From: Gaetbulibacter sp. S0825
Lineage (GTDB): Bacteria; Bacteroidota; Bacteroidia; Flavobacteriales; Flavobacteriaceae
Length of the DNA: 64,000 bases
Assembly (NCBI RefSeq): GCF_011777505.1
Contig: NZ_JAATJT010000002.1
Coordinates: 310,001-374,000 of the forward strand
Direction of reading: 5' to 3'
This document shows positions 8,577-15,163 of this stretch, in pieces (positions within the stretch are counted from its first letter, which is position 1; each line of letters starts with the position of its first letter). Under the pieces are notes generated by a model. It did not search any database and had not been told where the DNA came from. It saw nothing but the letters and a program-made list of their open reading frames with translations. Both the position numbers and the translations under genes were made by a program.

Positions 8577-9425
8577 TTAACAGCGTCTAATATTTTGTAA
8601 TGTTAAAAATGGAATATCTATATGTAAACTCATCTTGTCAATAGTAGATTGAAACAAGATACTTTCTAAAAATGAGTGCCTAGTATTTACCAATACCAAC
8701 ATATCTACTTTATGTTCTTTTAGATATTTATAAATGGTATTAGATATATTTTTCCCACTAATAGTTTTAAAATTTATACTGTTTTTACACAAAGTTTCCT
8801 TTATGAATTTTTGATTGTCCTCTTGTCGTAACGATAGTTTTTTACTCTTTGAAATGTACAACGCATCAATTACTGATCTATAAGAAAAAGCCATTTCACA
8901 AAGTAATTTAAGCTCTCTTCGCTTGTAAGGAATCATATAATCTGTAGGAAACAAAATGTGTTTTGGTTGTGTGTATTTATAATTTTCTGGAATTGCTAAA
9001 ACTGGGCATTGTACATATTTTAAAATTTGTAACGTGTGGCTGCCAAAGGTTAATTTTCTATCATTGGTTTCACCACGAGTTCCCATAACGATAATGTCTA
9101 TGTTTTCTTCATCCACAATTTTGTCTGCTTCATCCATAAGCATACTATTGGAAGATACTATAGTATAAGTATGCCTTGGATTTGGAGAAATTTCTTTTAT
9201 TTTTTTTAAAGTATTTTCTAGTTGTTCTTGGGATTTATCACTTATAATTTTCGTGACTGTATCTAATGTTTCATTTTTTAACAGAGTAGTATCAGCATAA
9301 ATTTTATCTTGATATGCATTCATAATAAAAAAATCACTTCGTTCATATTTAAACAATTCTAAAGCGTATTGAATCGCATTCATTGCATTATCTGAAAAAT
9401 CTGTTGGAACTAATATTTTTCTCAT
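8577..9425 (-). CDS. Universal stress protein, two Usp domains
   Basis: 282 residues in the same double-Usp layout. Domain 1 begins RKILVPTDFSDNAMNAIQYAL and contains MGTRG-x9-GS (ATP motif, residues about 116-131). Domain 2 begins HILFPTDYMIPYKRREL (about 155), and its closing strand carries LVLVNTRHSFLESILF, a pattern repeated in the other three Usp proteins here. It is first gene of the usp-usp unit, with a perfect TGATATATATCA box 56 bases upstream of the ATG. Confidence 0.92.
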   Translation of the reverse strand: MRKILVPTDFSDNAMNAIQYALELFKYERSDFFIMNAYQDKIYADTTLLKNETLDTVTKIISDKSQEQLENTLKKIKEISPNPRHTYTIVSSNSMLMDEADKIVDEENIDIIVMGTRGETNDRKLTFGSHTLQILKYVQCPVLAIPENYKYTQPKHILFPTDYMIPYKRRELKLLCEMAFSYRSVIDALYISKSKKLSLRQEDNQKFIKETLCKNSINFKTISGKNISNTIYKYLKEHKVDMLVLVNTRHSFLESILFQSTIDKMSLHIDIPFLTLQNIRRC

Positions 9426-9480
9426 GACTGTTCTAGTTTATTTAACGTTTAAAAGTACTATATCTAATTGATGTGTACTA

Positions 9481-9492
9481 TGATATATATCA
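9481..9492 (-). promoter_or_regulatory. TGAT-N4-ATCA box, usp-usp promoter
   Basis: Perfect TGATATATATCA. The -7 element TACTTTTA is at 9457-9450 on the minus strand, 23 bases downstream. It drives 8577-9425 and 7708-8550. Confidence 0.8.
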
Positions 9493-9620
9493 GATTGGAT
9501 GTATTGGTATTGCTGTTGATATTTGTGTGAGGTTATTTCAAGATCTTGCATTAACAAGTAACATATTTGCTCCTTTTTTTAGCCGCGTTAACTCAATTTA
9601 TTATAAATCTTTATTAATAC

Positions 9621-9632
9621 TGATATATATCA
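9621..9632 (+). promoter_or_regulatory. TGAT-N4-ATCA box, DUF2267 operon promoter
   Basis: Perfect TGATATATATCA. The -7 position at 9656-9663 reads CAACTTTA (TTTA part conserved). It drives the rightward 9687-12144 operon, back to back with the usp promoter at 9481. Confidence 0.75.
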
Positions 9633-9686
9633 TTTGCTAAATTATTGGTAGTCACCAACTTTATAACTCACTAAAAATATAAAGTC

Positions 9687-10133
9687 ATGGCACTTAATTT
9701 TAATCAATTTGCGGCAGAAGCAAATACTTTTTTAAAGGAATACTCAAAAGAAATAAATCTAGCTACCGATAAAGAAAAAGCTGGACGTATTCTATCTGCT
9801 ATTTTACATGCTTTACGAGAGGTAATATCAGTTGAAGAATCGATACAGCTCATTGCGCAGTTTCCAATGTTTTTAAAGGCAGTTTATGTAAATGGATGGA
9901 CAACTCATAAAAGAGAAAAGGTAAAAAATATGACCGAATTTATTGATTTGTGTAGGAAATATAGTGGTTTAACGTCGGTTCACGATTTTGAATCTGATGA
10001 AATAGCAGAAAATTATATAGACACAACATTTATATTATTACGCAGATACATTTCTTTAGGAGAATTAGAAGATATAAGATCCGAGCTTCCTAAGGATTTA
10101 AAATCTATGGTATACCATAATATTATGTTTTAG
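9687..10133 (+). CDS. DUF2267 domain protein
   Basis: 148 residues, helical and soluble. It matches the DUF2267 pattern: FAAEANTFLKEY, then KAGRILSAILHALREVISVEESIQLIAQFPMFLKAVYVNGW (residues about 28-72), and a second helical half with RRYISLGELEDIRSELPKDLK. DUF2267 proteins are often encoded near Usp, Hsp20 and phosphoribosyltransferase genes in stress islands of many phyla. Their molecular role is unknown. It is the first gene of a four-gene operon (29-base gap to the hydrolase) led by a perfect palindromic box 55 bases upstream. Confidence 0.88.
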   Translation: MALNFNQFAAEANTFLKEYSKEINLATDKEKAGRILSAILHALREVISVEESIQLIAQFPMFLKAVYVNGWTTHKREKVKNMTEFIDLCRKYSGLTSVHDFESDEIAENYIDTTFILLRRYISLGELEDIRSELPKDLKSMVYHNIMF

Positions 10134-10162
10134 TCATTTTGTAATCTAAACCTAATTATAAA

Positions 10163-10810
10163 ATGAATAAAATAAAAACATATAAAGAAATTGATATTCC
10201 TATAGGTGAAATTTACGTAAATGGAAATTTAAGGCAAGCACAAAATAGTAAAGGCATTATTTTGTTTTCTCATGGTAGTGGTAGTAGCCGATTAAGCTCC
10301 AGAAATAATTATGTTGCTGATATTTTATTGTATAACGGATTTTCTAGTTTGCTATTCGATTTATTGACACCACAAGAAGATGCTATTTATAACAATAGGT
10401 TTGATATAGAACTTCTCACAAAAAGGTTGGTTAGCGTTACTAAATGGGTTAAAAACAATGAAGAGATTAAGCAATTACCGCTTGGTTATTTTGGTGCAAG
10501 CACAGGAGCCGCATCTGCCCTTAGTGCTGCTGCTAAATTGGGAAAAGCTATCTCTGCCGTTGTATCTAGAGGAGGCAGACCAGATCTTGCTATGAAAGAT
10601 TTAAGTCAGGTTAATACACCTACTCTTTTATTAGTTGGAGGTAACGATGGTGTTGTTATTGAGTTAAATAAAAAGGCAAAGGCAAACATTTCTGGAATTT
10701 GCGAATTAAAAATTATTGAAGGTGCTACTCATTTATTTTCAGAACCTGGAAAACTGGATATTGTTGCAAAAGAAACCAGCGATTGGTTCGATACATATTT
10801 AACCTTATAA
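10163..10810 (+). CDS. Alpha/beta hydrolase (dienelactone-hydrolase-like)
   Basis: 215 residues with an alpha/beta hydrolase fold. The oxyanion region is ILFSHGSGSSRLS. The nucleophile elbow G-A-S-T-G-A (Ser near residue 113) follows, then LLVGGNDGVV with the acid Asp and EGATHLFSEPGKL with the catalytic His. The short, lid-less form matches dienelactone-hydrolase-type proteins that accompany phosphoribosyltransferase and Usp genes, where fused versions also exist. Substrate unknown. The next gene begins 12 bases after the stop, so the pair is co-translated from one mRNA. Confidence 0.85.
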   Translation: MNKIKTYKEIDIPIGEIYVNGNLRQAQNSKGIILFSHGSGSSRLSSRNNYVADILLYNGFSSLLFDLLTPQEDAIYNNRFDIELLTKRLVSVTKWVKNNEEIKQLPLGYFGASTGAASALSAAAKLGKAISAVVSRGGRPDLAMKDLSQVNTPTLLLVGGNDGVVIELNKKAKANISGICELKIIEGATHLFSEPGKLDIVAKETSDWFDTYLTL

Positions 10811-10822
10811 AAAAATTATACG

Positions 10823-11467
10823 ATGTTTAAAGATAGAATTGAAGCAGGAGAACAGCTCGCTAATAAATTGTTAGAATATAAAAACAATAAAAAAGCAATA
10901 GTGGTTACTATTCCTAGAGGAGGTTTGCCTATTGGACATATTATTGCAAAAAAACTAAGCCTTCCTTTAGAAATTGTTCTTTCAAAAAAGATTGGACATC
11001 CACTTCATAAAGAATTTGCAATTGGCGCTGTAACCCTAAATGACATTTTACTAAGTGAAGATGCTAGAGATATTTCAAATAGTTATATAGATAACGAAAC
11101 GAGCAGAATTCGAGCTACTTTAAAACAACGTCAAGATATGTATTATGGAGTAAGTACACCTACAAATTTAAAAGACAAAACAGTGATTTTGGTTGACGAT
11201 GGGGTTGCTACAGGTCAAACATTAATATCCAGTATCAATCTTATTCACCAACAACAACCTTCTCAAATAATTGTAGCATTACCAGTTGGGCCTCCTTCGG
11301 TTATTACCAAAATTAATAATATGTCGGCGGTAAAAAACACTATTTGCTTACTTACACCTTCAAATTTTCAAGCTGTTGGGCAATTCTATAAGGAATTTTA
11401 TCAAGTTGATGATAGCGAAGTCATTAGATTATTAATGGAAGCTAACCAAAAGACAATTAAGGATTAA
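10823..11467 (+). CDS. Phosphoribosyltransferase-domain protein
   Basis: 214 residues with a type-I PRTase fold. The PRPP loop VILVDDGVATGQTL (residues about 119-132) has the two acidic residues followed by small residues and Thr. The N-terminal part has VVTIPRGGLPIGHIIAKKLSLPLEIVLSKKIGHP, typical of the Usp-associated PRTase family. Its base specificity is not known. DosR-regulon PRTase-domain proteins of mycobacteria are of the same general type. It lies between the hydrolase and upp. Confidence 0.85.
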   Translation: MFKDRIEAGEQLANKLLEYKNNKKAIVVTIPRGGLPIGHIIAKKLSLPLEIVLSKKIGHPLHKEFAIGAVTLNDILLSEDARDISNSYIDNETSRIRATLKQRQDMYYGVSTPTNLKDKTVILVDDGVATGQTLISSINLIHQQQPSQIIVALPVGPPSVITKINNMSAVKNTICLLTPSNFQAVGQFYKEFYQVDDSEVIRLLMEANQKTIKD

Positions 11468-11490
11468 TAAACTTTTAAATTCATTACACC

Positions 11491-12144
11491 ATGACCCTTC
11501 ATAATTTTAGTAAAGAAAATTCAATTTTAAATCAGTTTATTGCTGAATTAAGAGATGTCAATATCCAAAAAGATGCCATGCGCTTTAGGAAAAATATTGA
11601 GCGAATTGGAGAGGTTCTTGGTTATGAATTAAGTAAAACCTTGAATTATAAAGATAAAAAAGTAGAAACTCCTTTTGGTCACAAGAAGGTTTCAATGCCA
11701 CAAAACAAGATTGTTTTGTGTTCCGTTTTACGTGCAGGTTTGCCTTTACATCAAGGACTTTTAAATTACTTTGATAAAGCCGAAAACGCATTTATTTCGG
11801 CATATAGACACCATAGAGATAATCAAGATGCTTTTAAGGTTATTGTAAAATACTTGGCTGCTCCTTCTTTAACCAATAAAATACTTGTGCTTTCAGATCC
11901 AATGTTGGCAACAGGTAAAACTCTTGAAAACGTTTATAGTGCATTAAAGAAGCATGGTATTCCAAAACAAATACATATTGTTTCGGTTATTGGTTCAAAA
12001 TCTGGTGTGGAATATGTTAAAGAGATTTTCCCAGAATACACACATTTATGGATTGCCACAATCGACGATATATTAAGTAGTAAGGGTTATATAATTCCTG
12101 GGCTTGGTGATGCAGGGGATTTGTCTTTTGGCCTAAAACTCTAG
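11491..12144 (+). CDS. upp: Uracil phosphoribosyltransferase
   Basis: 217 residues. It converts uracil plus PRPP to UMP (pyrimidine salvage, cytoplasm). It has the PRPP-binding LSDPMLATGKTL (residues about 131-142) and the C-terminal uracil-binding motif YIIPGLGDAGDLSFG. RAGLPLHQGLLNYFDKAENAFISAYRHH corresponds to the flexible-loop region of Upp. Length is normal. It is the last gene of the DUF2267 operon. Its presence under a stress promoter, rather than beside a uracil permease, suggests salvage of bases released by RNA breakdown. A hairpin 8 bases past the stop ends the operon. Confidence 0.9.
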   Translation: MTLHNFSKENSILNQFIAELRDVNIQKDAMRFRKNIERIGEVLGYELSKTLNYKDKKVETPFGHKKVSMPQNKIVLCSVLRAGLPLHQGLLNYFDKAENAFISAYRHHRDNQDAFKVIVKYLAAPSLTNKILVLSDPMLATGKTLENVYSALKKHGIPKQIHIVSVIGSKSGVEYVKEIFPEYTHLWIATIDDILSSKGYIIPGLGDAGDLSFGLKL

Positions 12145-12151
12145 ACCAAAA

Positions 12152-12183
12152 AAGAAACAGGAAGTTTCGACTTCCTGTTTCTT
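12152..12183. terminator. hairpin H1 of the tandem array; also ends the upp operon
   Basis: A 13-bp perfect stem (AAGAAACAGGAAG) with loop TTTCGA. On the minus strand it runs into T6, making a strong leftward terminator. On the plus strand it is followed by a weak TTTCTTCT tract and lies 8 bases after upp. Confidence 0.75.
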
Positions 12184-12330
12184 CTGAAGACTTTAATTTA
12201 GTAACCTTTTCTAATCGCTAATATGCAATCATTACTGATTAAAATTAGCCTTTCAGTTAAAAAAAACAGCTTCAAACTCTCCATGGTAGGCTTTAGCATT
12301 TTGTAATAATAAAACCTATATGCTTTATAA

Positions 12331-12358
12331 AAAGCAGGAAGTCGAAACCTCCTGCTTT
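12331..12358 (-). terminator. hairpin H2 of the tandem array
   Basis: The stem AAAGCAGGA / TCCTGCTTT, extended by a G-C pair after one mismatch, has loop TCGAAA. The minus strand continues into TTTTTATAAAG. Centre-to-centre distance from H1 is 177 bases. Confidence 0.65.
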
Positions 12359-12508
12359 CCTGAAAAGTTCAATTATATTATTTCTCCTACAGCACTTCCA
12401 ATAATTCTTTATTACTAAAAAACCATTAGAACCATAAGCCAAACTATAGCTTTGAACTCCTCATAACAGATTAAGCATTTTTCAACATTTAACCTGAATG
12501 TTTTATAA

Positions 12509-12536
12509 GAAACAGGAAGCCGAAACTTCCTGTTTC
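12509..12536 (-). terminator. hairpin H3 of the tandem array
   Basis: The 11-bp perfect stem GAAACAGGAAG has loop CCGAAA. The minus strand continues TTATAAAA, a weak T-run, so partial readthrough is expected. Centre-to-centre distance from H2 is 178 bases. Confidence 0.6.
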
Positions 12537-12756
12537 CCTTAAAGAGCTTAATTTCATTATCTAATTAATCAATATCCTAAACAACTTTATTGCTAAAGAC
12601 ATCTTAAAAAATTAATATCACTAAATAATAATTTTAAACCTTATTATGATCTATAAGGTCTTACGATTTATAGATCTATATTTTTAAATTTGTCAGTTTT
12701 TTAAAGAACGTTTATAATTATGATACTAATATATATGATATTCCCTTTATTTGAAA

Positions 12757-12768
12757 TGATATATATCA
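12757..12768 (-). promoter_or_regulatory. TGAT-N4-ATCA box with no downstream protein gene
   Basis: Perfect TGATATATATCA. On the minus strand TATATTAG lies at 12733-12726, 23 bases downstream, the same form as at 36619 and 41198. It points into the tandem-hairpin array. The opposite direction runs into the 3' end of a convergent gene. Confidence 0.7.
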
Positions 12769-12781
12769 GTTTTGGAAAAAA

Positions 12782-13168
12782 TTAATACGGCAACACATTA
12801 TAAGCTACATTTAAAAGAAAGAGCCCAATAAAAAAGAGTAGCATATAAATAACCTGAACCAGTTTTACGTTAATAAATTTTAGCCATGAAACGGTTTGCT
12901 TGGGTAATACAAATAATGATAATCCAATAAAAAGGGATGTCCACCCAATTAATGTAATTATTAGCTTATAGTTTGGTTCCCAGATATTATGAAATAGTAT
13001 ATTTAGCAATCCTATAATAATAGAGACAAGAGATGAAATGATTAAAAATTTCTCATCTTTTAAATCTTCAAATATTTGTTTTATACGTTTAGGATTAAAG
13101 CTTAAAATAAAAAAGAAAATGATAAGATACCATCCCCAGAATTTTGCTAAAAAAATTGAATTTTCCAT
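12782..13168 (-). CDS. Small four-helix membrane protein
   Basis: 128 residues with four hydrophobic segments, at about 8-24, 42-58, 68-86 and 102-122. The charged loop KRIKQIFEDLKDEK lies after the first, presumably cytoplasmic. No catalytic motif or named family is recognised. It begins 3 bases after the stop of the usp gene 13172-14023, so it is translated from the same mRNA. The connection to the Usp suggests an inner-membrane partner or a membrane-stress function, but this is guesswork. Confidence 0.7.
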   Translation of the reverse strand: MENSIFLAKFWGWYLIIFFFILSFNPKRIKQIFEDLKDEKFLIISSLVSIIIGLLNILFHNIWEPNYKLIITLIGWTSLFIGLSLFVLPKQTVSWLKFINVKLVQVIYMLLFFIGLFLLNVAYNVLPY

Positions 13169-13171
13169 AAT

Positions 13172-14023
13172 TTAATTTTGTTGTTCGTGTAATACTAAAA
13201 AAGGTACATCTGTATGGTAACTTATTTCTTCTACAGTTGGCATAAATAAAATTCGTTGAAAATAATTTAGATTTTTTGCAACCATAGCTATCATGTCTAT
13301 GTCTCTGCTTTCTACAAAGCATTGTACAGCATCTTCTATCTTATCATTGGTCAAAAAATGGAAGCTATGTTTATAACCATTAAAATAATCTTCCAACAGC
13401 TCCTTATATTTTTGTTGGTCTCTATTTAAAATTTCTTTCTTTTTGTTAATATGTAGAATTCTCAAAAAAGAATCAAACTCATCTAAAATCTCTGAGATAG
13501 GTTCCAATGTTTGGATATGATAGGACAATGCCAAATCCGTTGGGAACGCTATTTCTTTTATACTTGTATACTTTGCGTTTTCTGGAACTACAAGCGTTGT
13601 GCAAGATACTTTGGTTATAACATCTCCTGTATTGCTGCCAATAATAAATTTTTTTAATCCAGAAGAGCCTTTAGTACCCATAACAATCATGTCTATGCTC
13701 TTTTCTTGCACATGATTTCTAATAGATTCAATAAAAAAATTATAATCTGTGATTGTATAAAACTTATGGTTTTTATTGTGAGGTAGCTCTTTTGAAATTC
13801 GTTTTAAAAAATCGCGTAACTTTTTTTTTGCAAGTTTAGTTTGTACTTCTTCTATTGCTTCTGGAGTAGTTATATACGACGTGTCTACTGATGCTAAATT
13901 GCTTAATCTATTAACATGCAATAGGTAAAAGTGGCAATTGGATTTTTTAAAAAATTGGAGTGCATATTTTATGGCGTTCCATGAGTTTTTAGAAAAATCT
14001 GTTGGTAGTAATATTGACTTCAT
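13172..14023 (-). CDS. Universal stress protein, two Usp domains
   Basis: 283 residues with two Usp domains. Domain 1 opens KSILLPTDFSKNSWNAIKYALQFF and carries the ATP motif MGTKG-x9-GS (residues about 113-128). Domain 2 opens EIAFPTDLALSYHIQTLEPI (about 152). It is the fourth double-Usp protein in the window. It is followed after 3 bases by a membrane-protein gene. Its promoter contains the box TGATATTCGTCA (one imperfect half site) and a perfect -7 element TAAATTTG. It lies just downstream of the regulator/kinase pair, on the same strand. Confidence 0.92.
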   Translation of the reverse strand: MKSILLPTDFSKNSWNAIKYALQFFKKSNCHFYLLHVNRLSNLASVDTSYITTPEAIEEVQTKLAKKKLRDFLKRISKELPHNKNHKFYTITDYNFFIESIRNHVQEKSIDMIVMGTKGSSGLKKFIIGSNTGDVITKVSCTTLVVPENAKYTSIKEIAFPTDLALSYHIQTLEPISEILDEFDSFLRILHINKKKEILNRDQQKYKELLEDYFNGYKHSFHFLTNDKIEDAVQCFVESRDIDMIAMVAKNLNYFQRILFMPTVEEISYHTDVPFLVLHEQQN

Positions 14024-14075
14024 TGTAATCCCTCTTAAATATTACAAATTTAATAGCAAGAGGCGTTACGCAAAA

Positions 14076-14087
14076 TGATATTCGTCA
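14076..14087 (-). promoter_or_regulatory. TGAT-N4-GTCA box, usp promoter
   Basis: TGATATTCGTCA on the plus strand. The perfect Bacteroidota -7 element TAAATTTG lies at 14052-14045 on the minus strand, 23 bases downstream. It precedes the usp at 14023. Confidence 0.75.
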
Positions 14088-14110
14088 TATTGATTGTTTA
14101 CTAGAATATT

Positions 14111-15163
14111 TTAGTAGATATCTTTAAGTTTTTGAAGCTCCAAAATTTTAATATTTCTACCTTCAATAGCTATAAGACCTTGCTTTTTAAAATCGGACAT
14201 GGTTCTTATCAACGTTTCTGTAGCTATTCCTGCAACACTTGCCAAATCGCTACGTGAAATTTTAATGGGGTCATCTGGTTTGCGGTTTAATTTTTCAGCA
14301 AATTTTAAAATAGTGGTAGCGGTTTTTTTGTTTACCGAACTGTAGGCCATTTGCAATAATTGATTTTTTATACCTGTAAGATCGTTTGTTAATAGTTGTA
14401 TAAGCTCTATAGCAATTTTATGGTTTGTGTCGAGTATATTTTTGAGGTCATTTTTTAAAATACCAACCATTTCTACATCTTTAATAGCAGTTGCTGTTTC
14501 TTCATAAGGTGTGTTTTGGGTAAAAGATAAATAGCCAAATAAATCGTCTTCTTTATATAACCCTGTAGTGAGTTCTTTACCAAGTTCGTCAAGTTTATGG
14601 CACTTTACCACACCTTTGCTTATTAAATAAATATAATTGGAGTGGTCTCCTTCTGTATAAATTATTTCATCTTTTTGATATTTAAATTCCTCGCCATAAT
14701 CATGAATATAATTTTTAAAATCGTTTAATGTTTTAATGTCACTTTCATCGGCCTCGGCATTGTTTTTGTTTTTATGTCGTTCGTCTTTTAATATAGAAGC
14801 TTTTGCCAAACGACTTTCGATAGCGCTAATTAAATCATCTTCACTAAAGGGTTTGGTTATATAGTCGTCGGCACCTAAATTCATACCTTTTCTTATATCT
14901 TGGTGCTCAGTTTTTGCCGATAGAAAAATGAATGGAATGTATTTTGTATCACTGTTTTTTGATAGTGCTTCGAGTACACCATAACCATCTAATTCTGGCA
15001 TCATAATGTCACATACAATAATATCTGGCAAAATATTTTTTGCTTTATCGACACCTATTTTTCCATTAGAAGCTGAAATTACATTATAATTAGAAAGTTC
15101 TAATAATTCGGCAGTATTTTCTCTTAAAACTGTATCGTCCTCAATTAATAAAATAGTCTTCAT
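14111..15163 (-). CDS. Response regulator with Crp/Fnr-type DNA-binding output (REC-cNMP_bd-HTH)
   Basis: 350 residues. The receiver domain (1-120) has acidic pair E8-D9-D10, phospho-acceptor D52 in CDIMMPELDG and K104 in ITKPF. A cyclic-nucleotide-binding-like beta-roll spans about 155-250. It lacks the Arg-Ser cAMP contact of CRP (the equivalent reads PYEETATA) and has no N-terminal Cys cluster as in FNR. The HTH (303-345) has recognition helix E316-TLI-R320: the Glu and Arg that read TGA in FNR/CRP are kept, while FNR Ser212 is Ile. It overlaps the kinase stop by one base (TAATG). Probably activated by phosphorylation to bind the TGAT-N4-ATCA boxes of this island. Confidence 0.9.
   Translation of the reverse strand: MKTILLIEDDTVLRENTAELLELSNYNVISASNGKIGVDKAKNILPDIIVCDIMMPELDGYGVLEALSKNSDTKYIPFIFLSAKTEHQDIRKGMNLGADDYITKPFSEDDLISAIESRLAKASILKDERHKNKNNAEADESDIKTLNDFKNYIHDYGEEFKYQKDEIIYTEGDHSNYIYLISKGVVKCHKLDELGKELTTGLYKEDDLFGYLSFTQNTPYEETATAIKDVEMVGILKNDLKNILDTNHKIAIELIQLLTNDLTGIKNQLLQMAYSSVNKKTATTILKFAEKLNRKPDDPIKISRSDLASVAGIATETLIRTMSDFKKQGLIAIEGRNIKILELQKLKDIY

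Larger units (their letters stand above)
12148..12720 (-). ncRNA. Candidate small-RNA cluster: three diverged tandem repeats of about 177 bp
   Basis: The 637-base gap between upp and the 12782 gene holds no convincing protein gene. Read on the minus strand, three units each end in the same GC-rich hairpin (stem core CAGGAAG, loop a form of TTTCGA/TTTCGG) followed by T-rich sequence. Units also share internal blocks, for example TTTAGTAATAAAG / TTTAGCAATAAAG, and GAGAGTTTGAAGCT / GAGGAGTTCAAAGCT. A perfect TGATATATATCA box (12757-12768) with TATATTAG 23 bases on would start transcription near 12719. A 9-bp stem GATCTATAA / TTATAGATC (12648-12676) lies in the first unit. Expected RNAs are about 210, 390 and 570 nt. 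Expression and function are inferred. Confidence 0.5.

Noticed and set aside
11900-12330. A 33-codon minus-strand reading frame inside the third repeat unit (ATG CTA AAG ...)
   Set aside because: The aligned position in the second unit stops after five codons, so no peptide is conserved between copies.
12152-12536. The three hairpins as scattered REP elements or simple redundant terminators of upp
   Set aside because: The 177/178-base spacing, the same loop orientation with T-runs on the minus strand, and shared spacer blocks fit one tandem array better. H1 may still double as the upp terminator.
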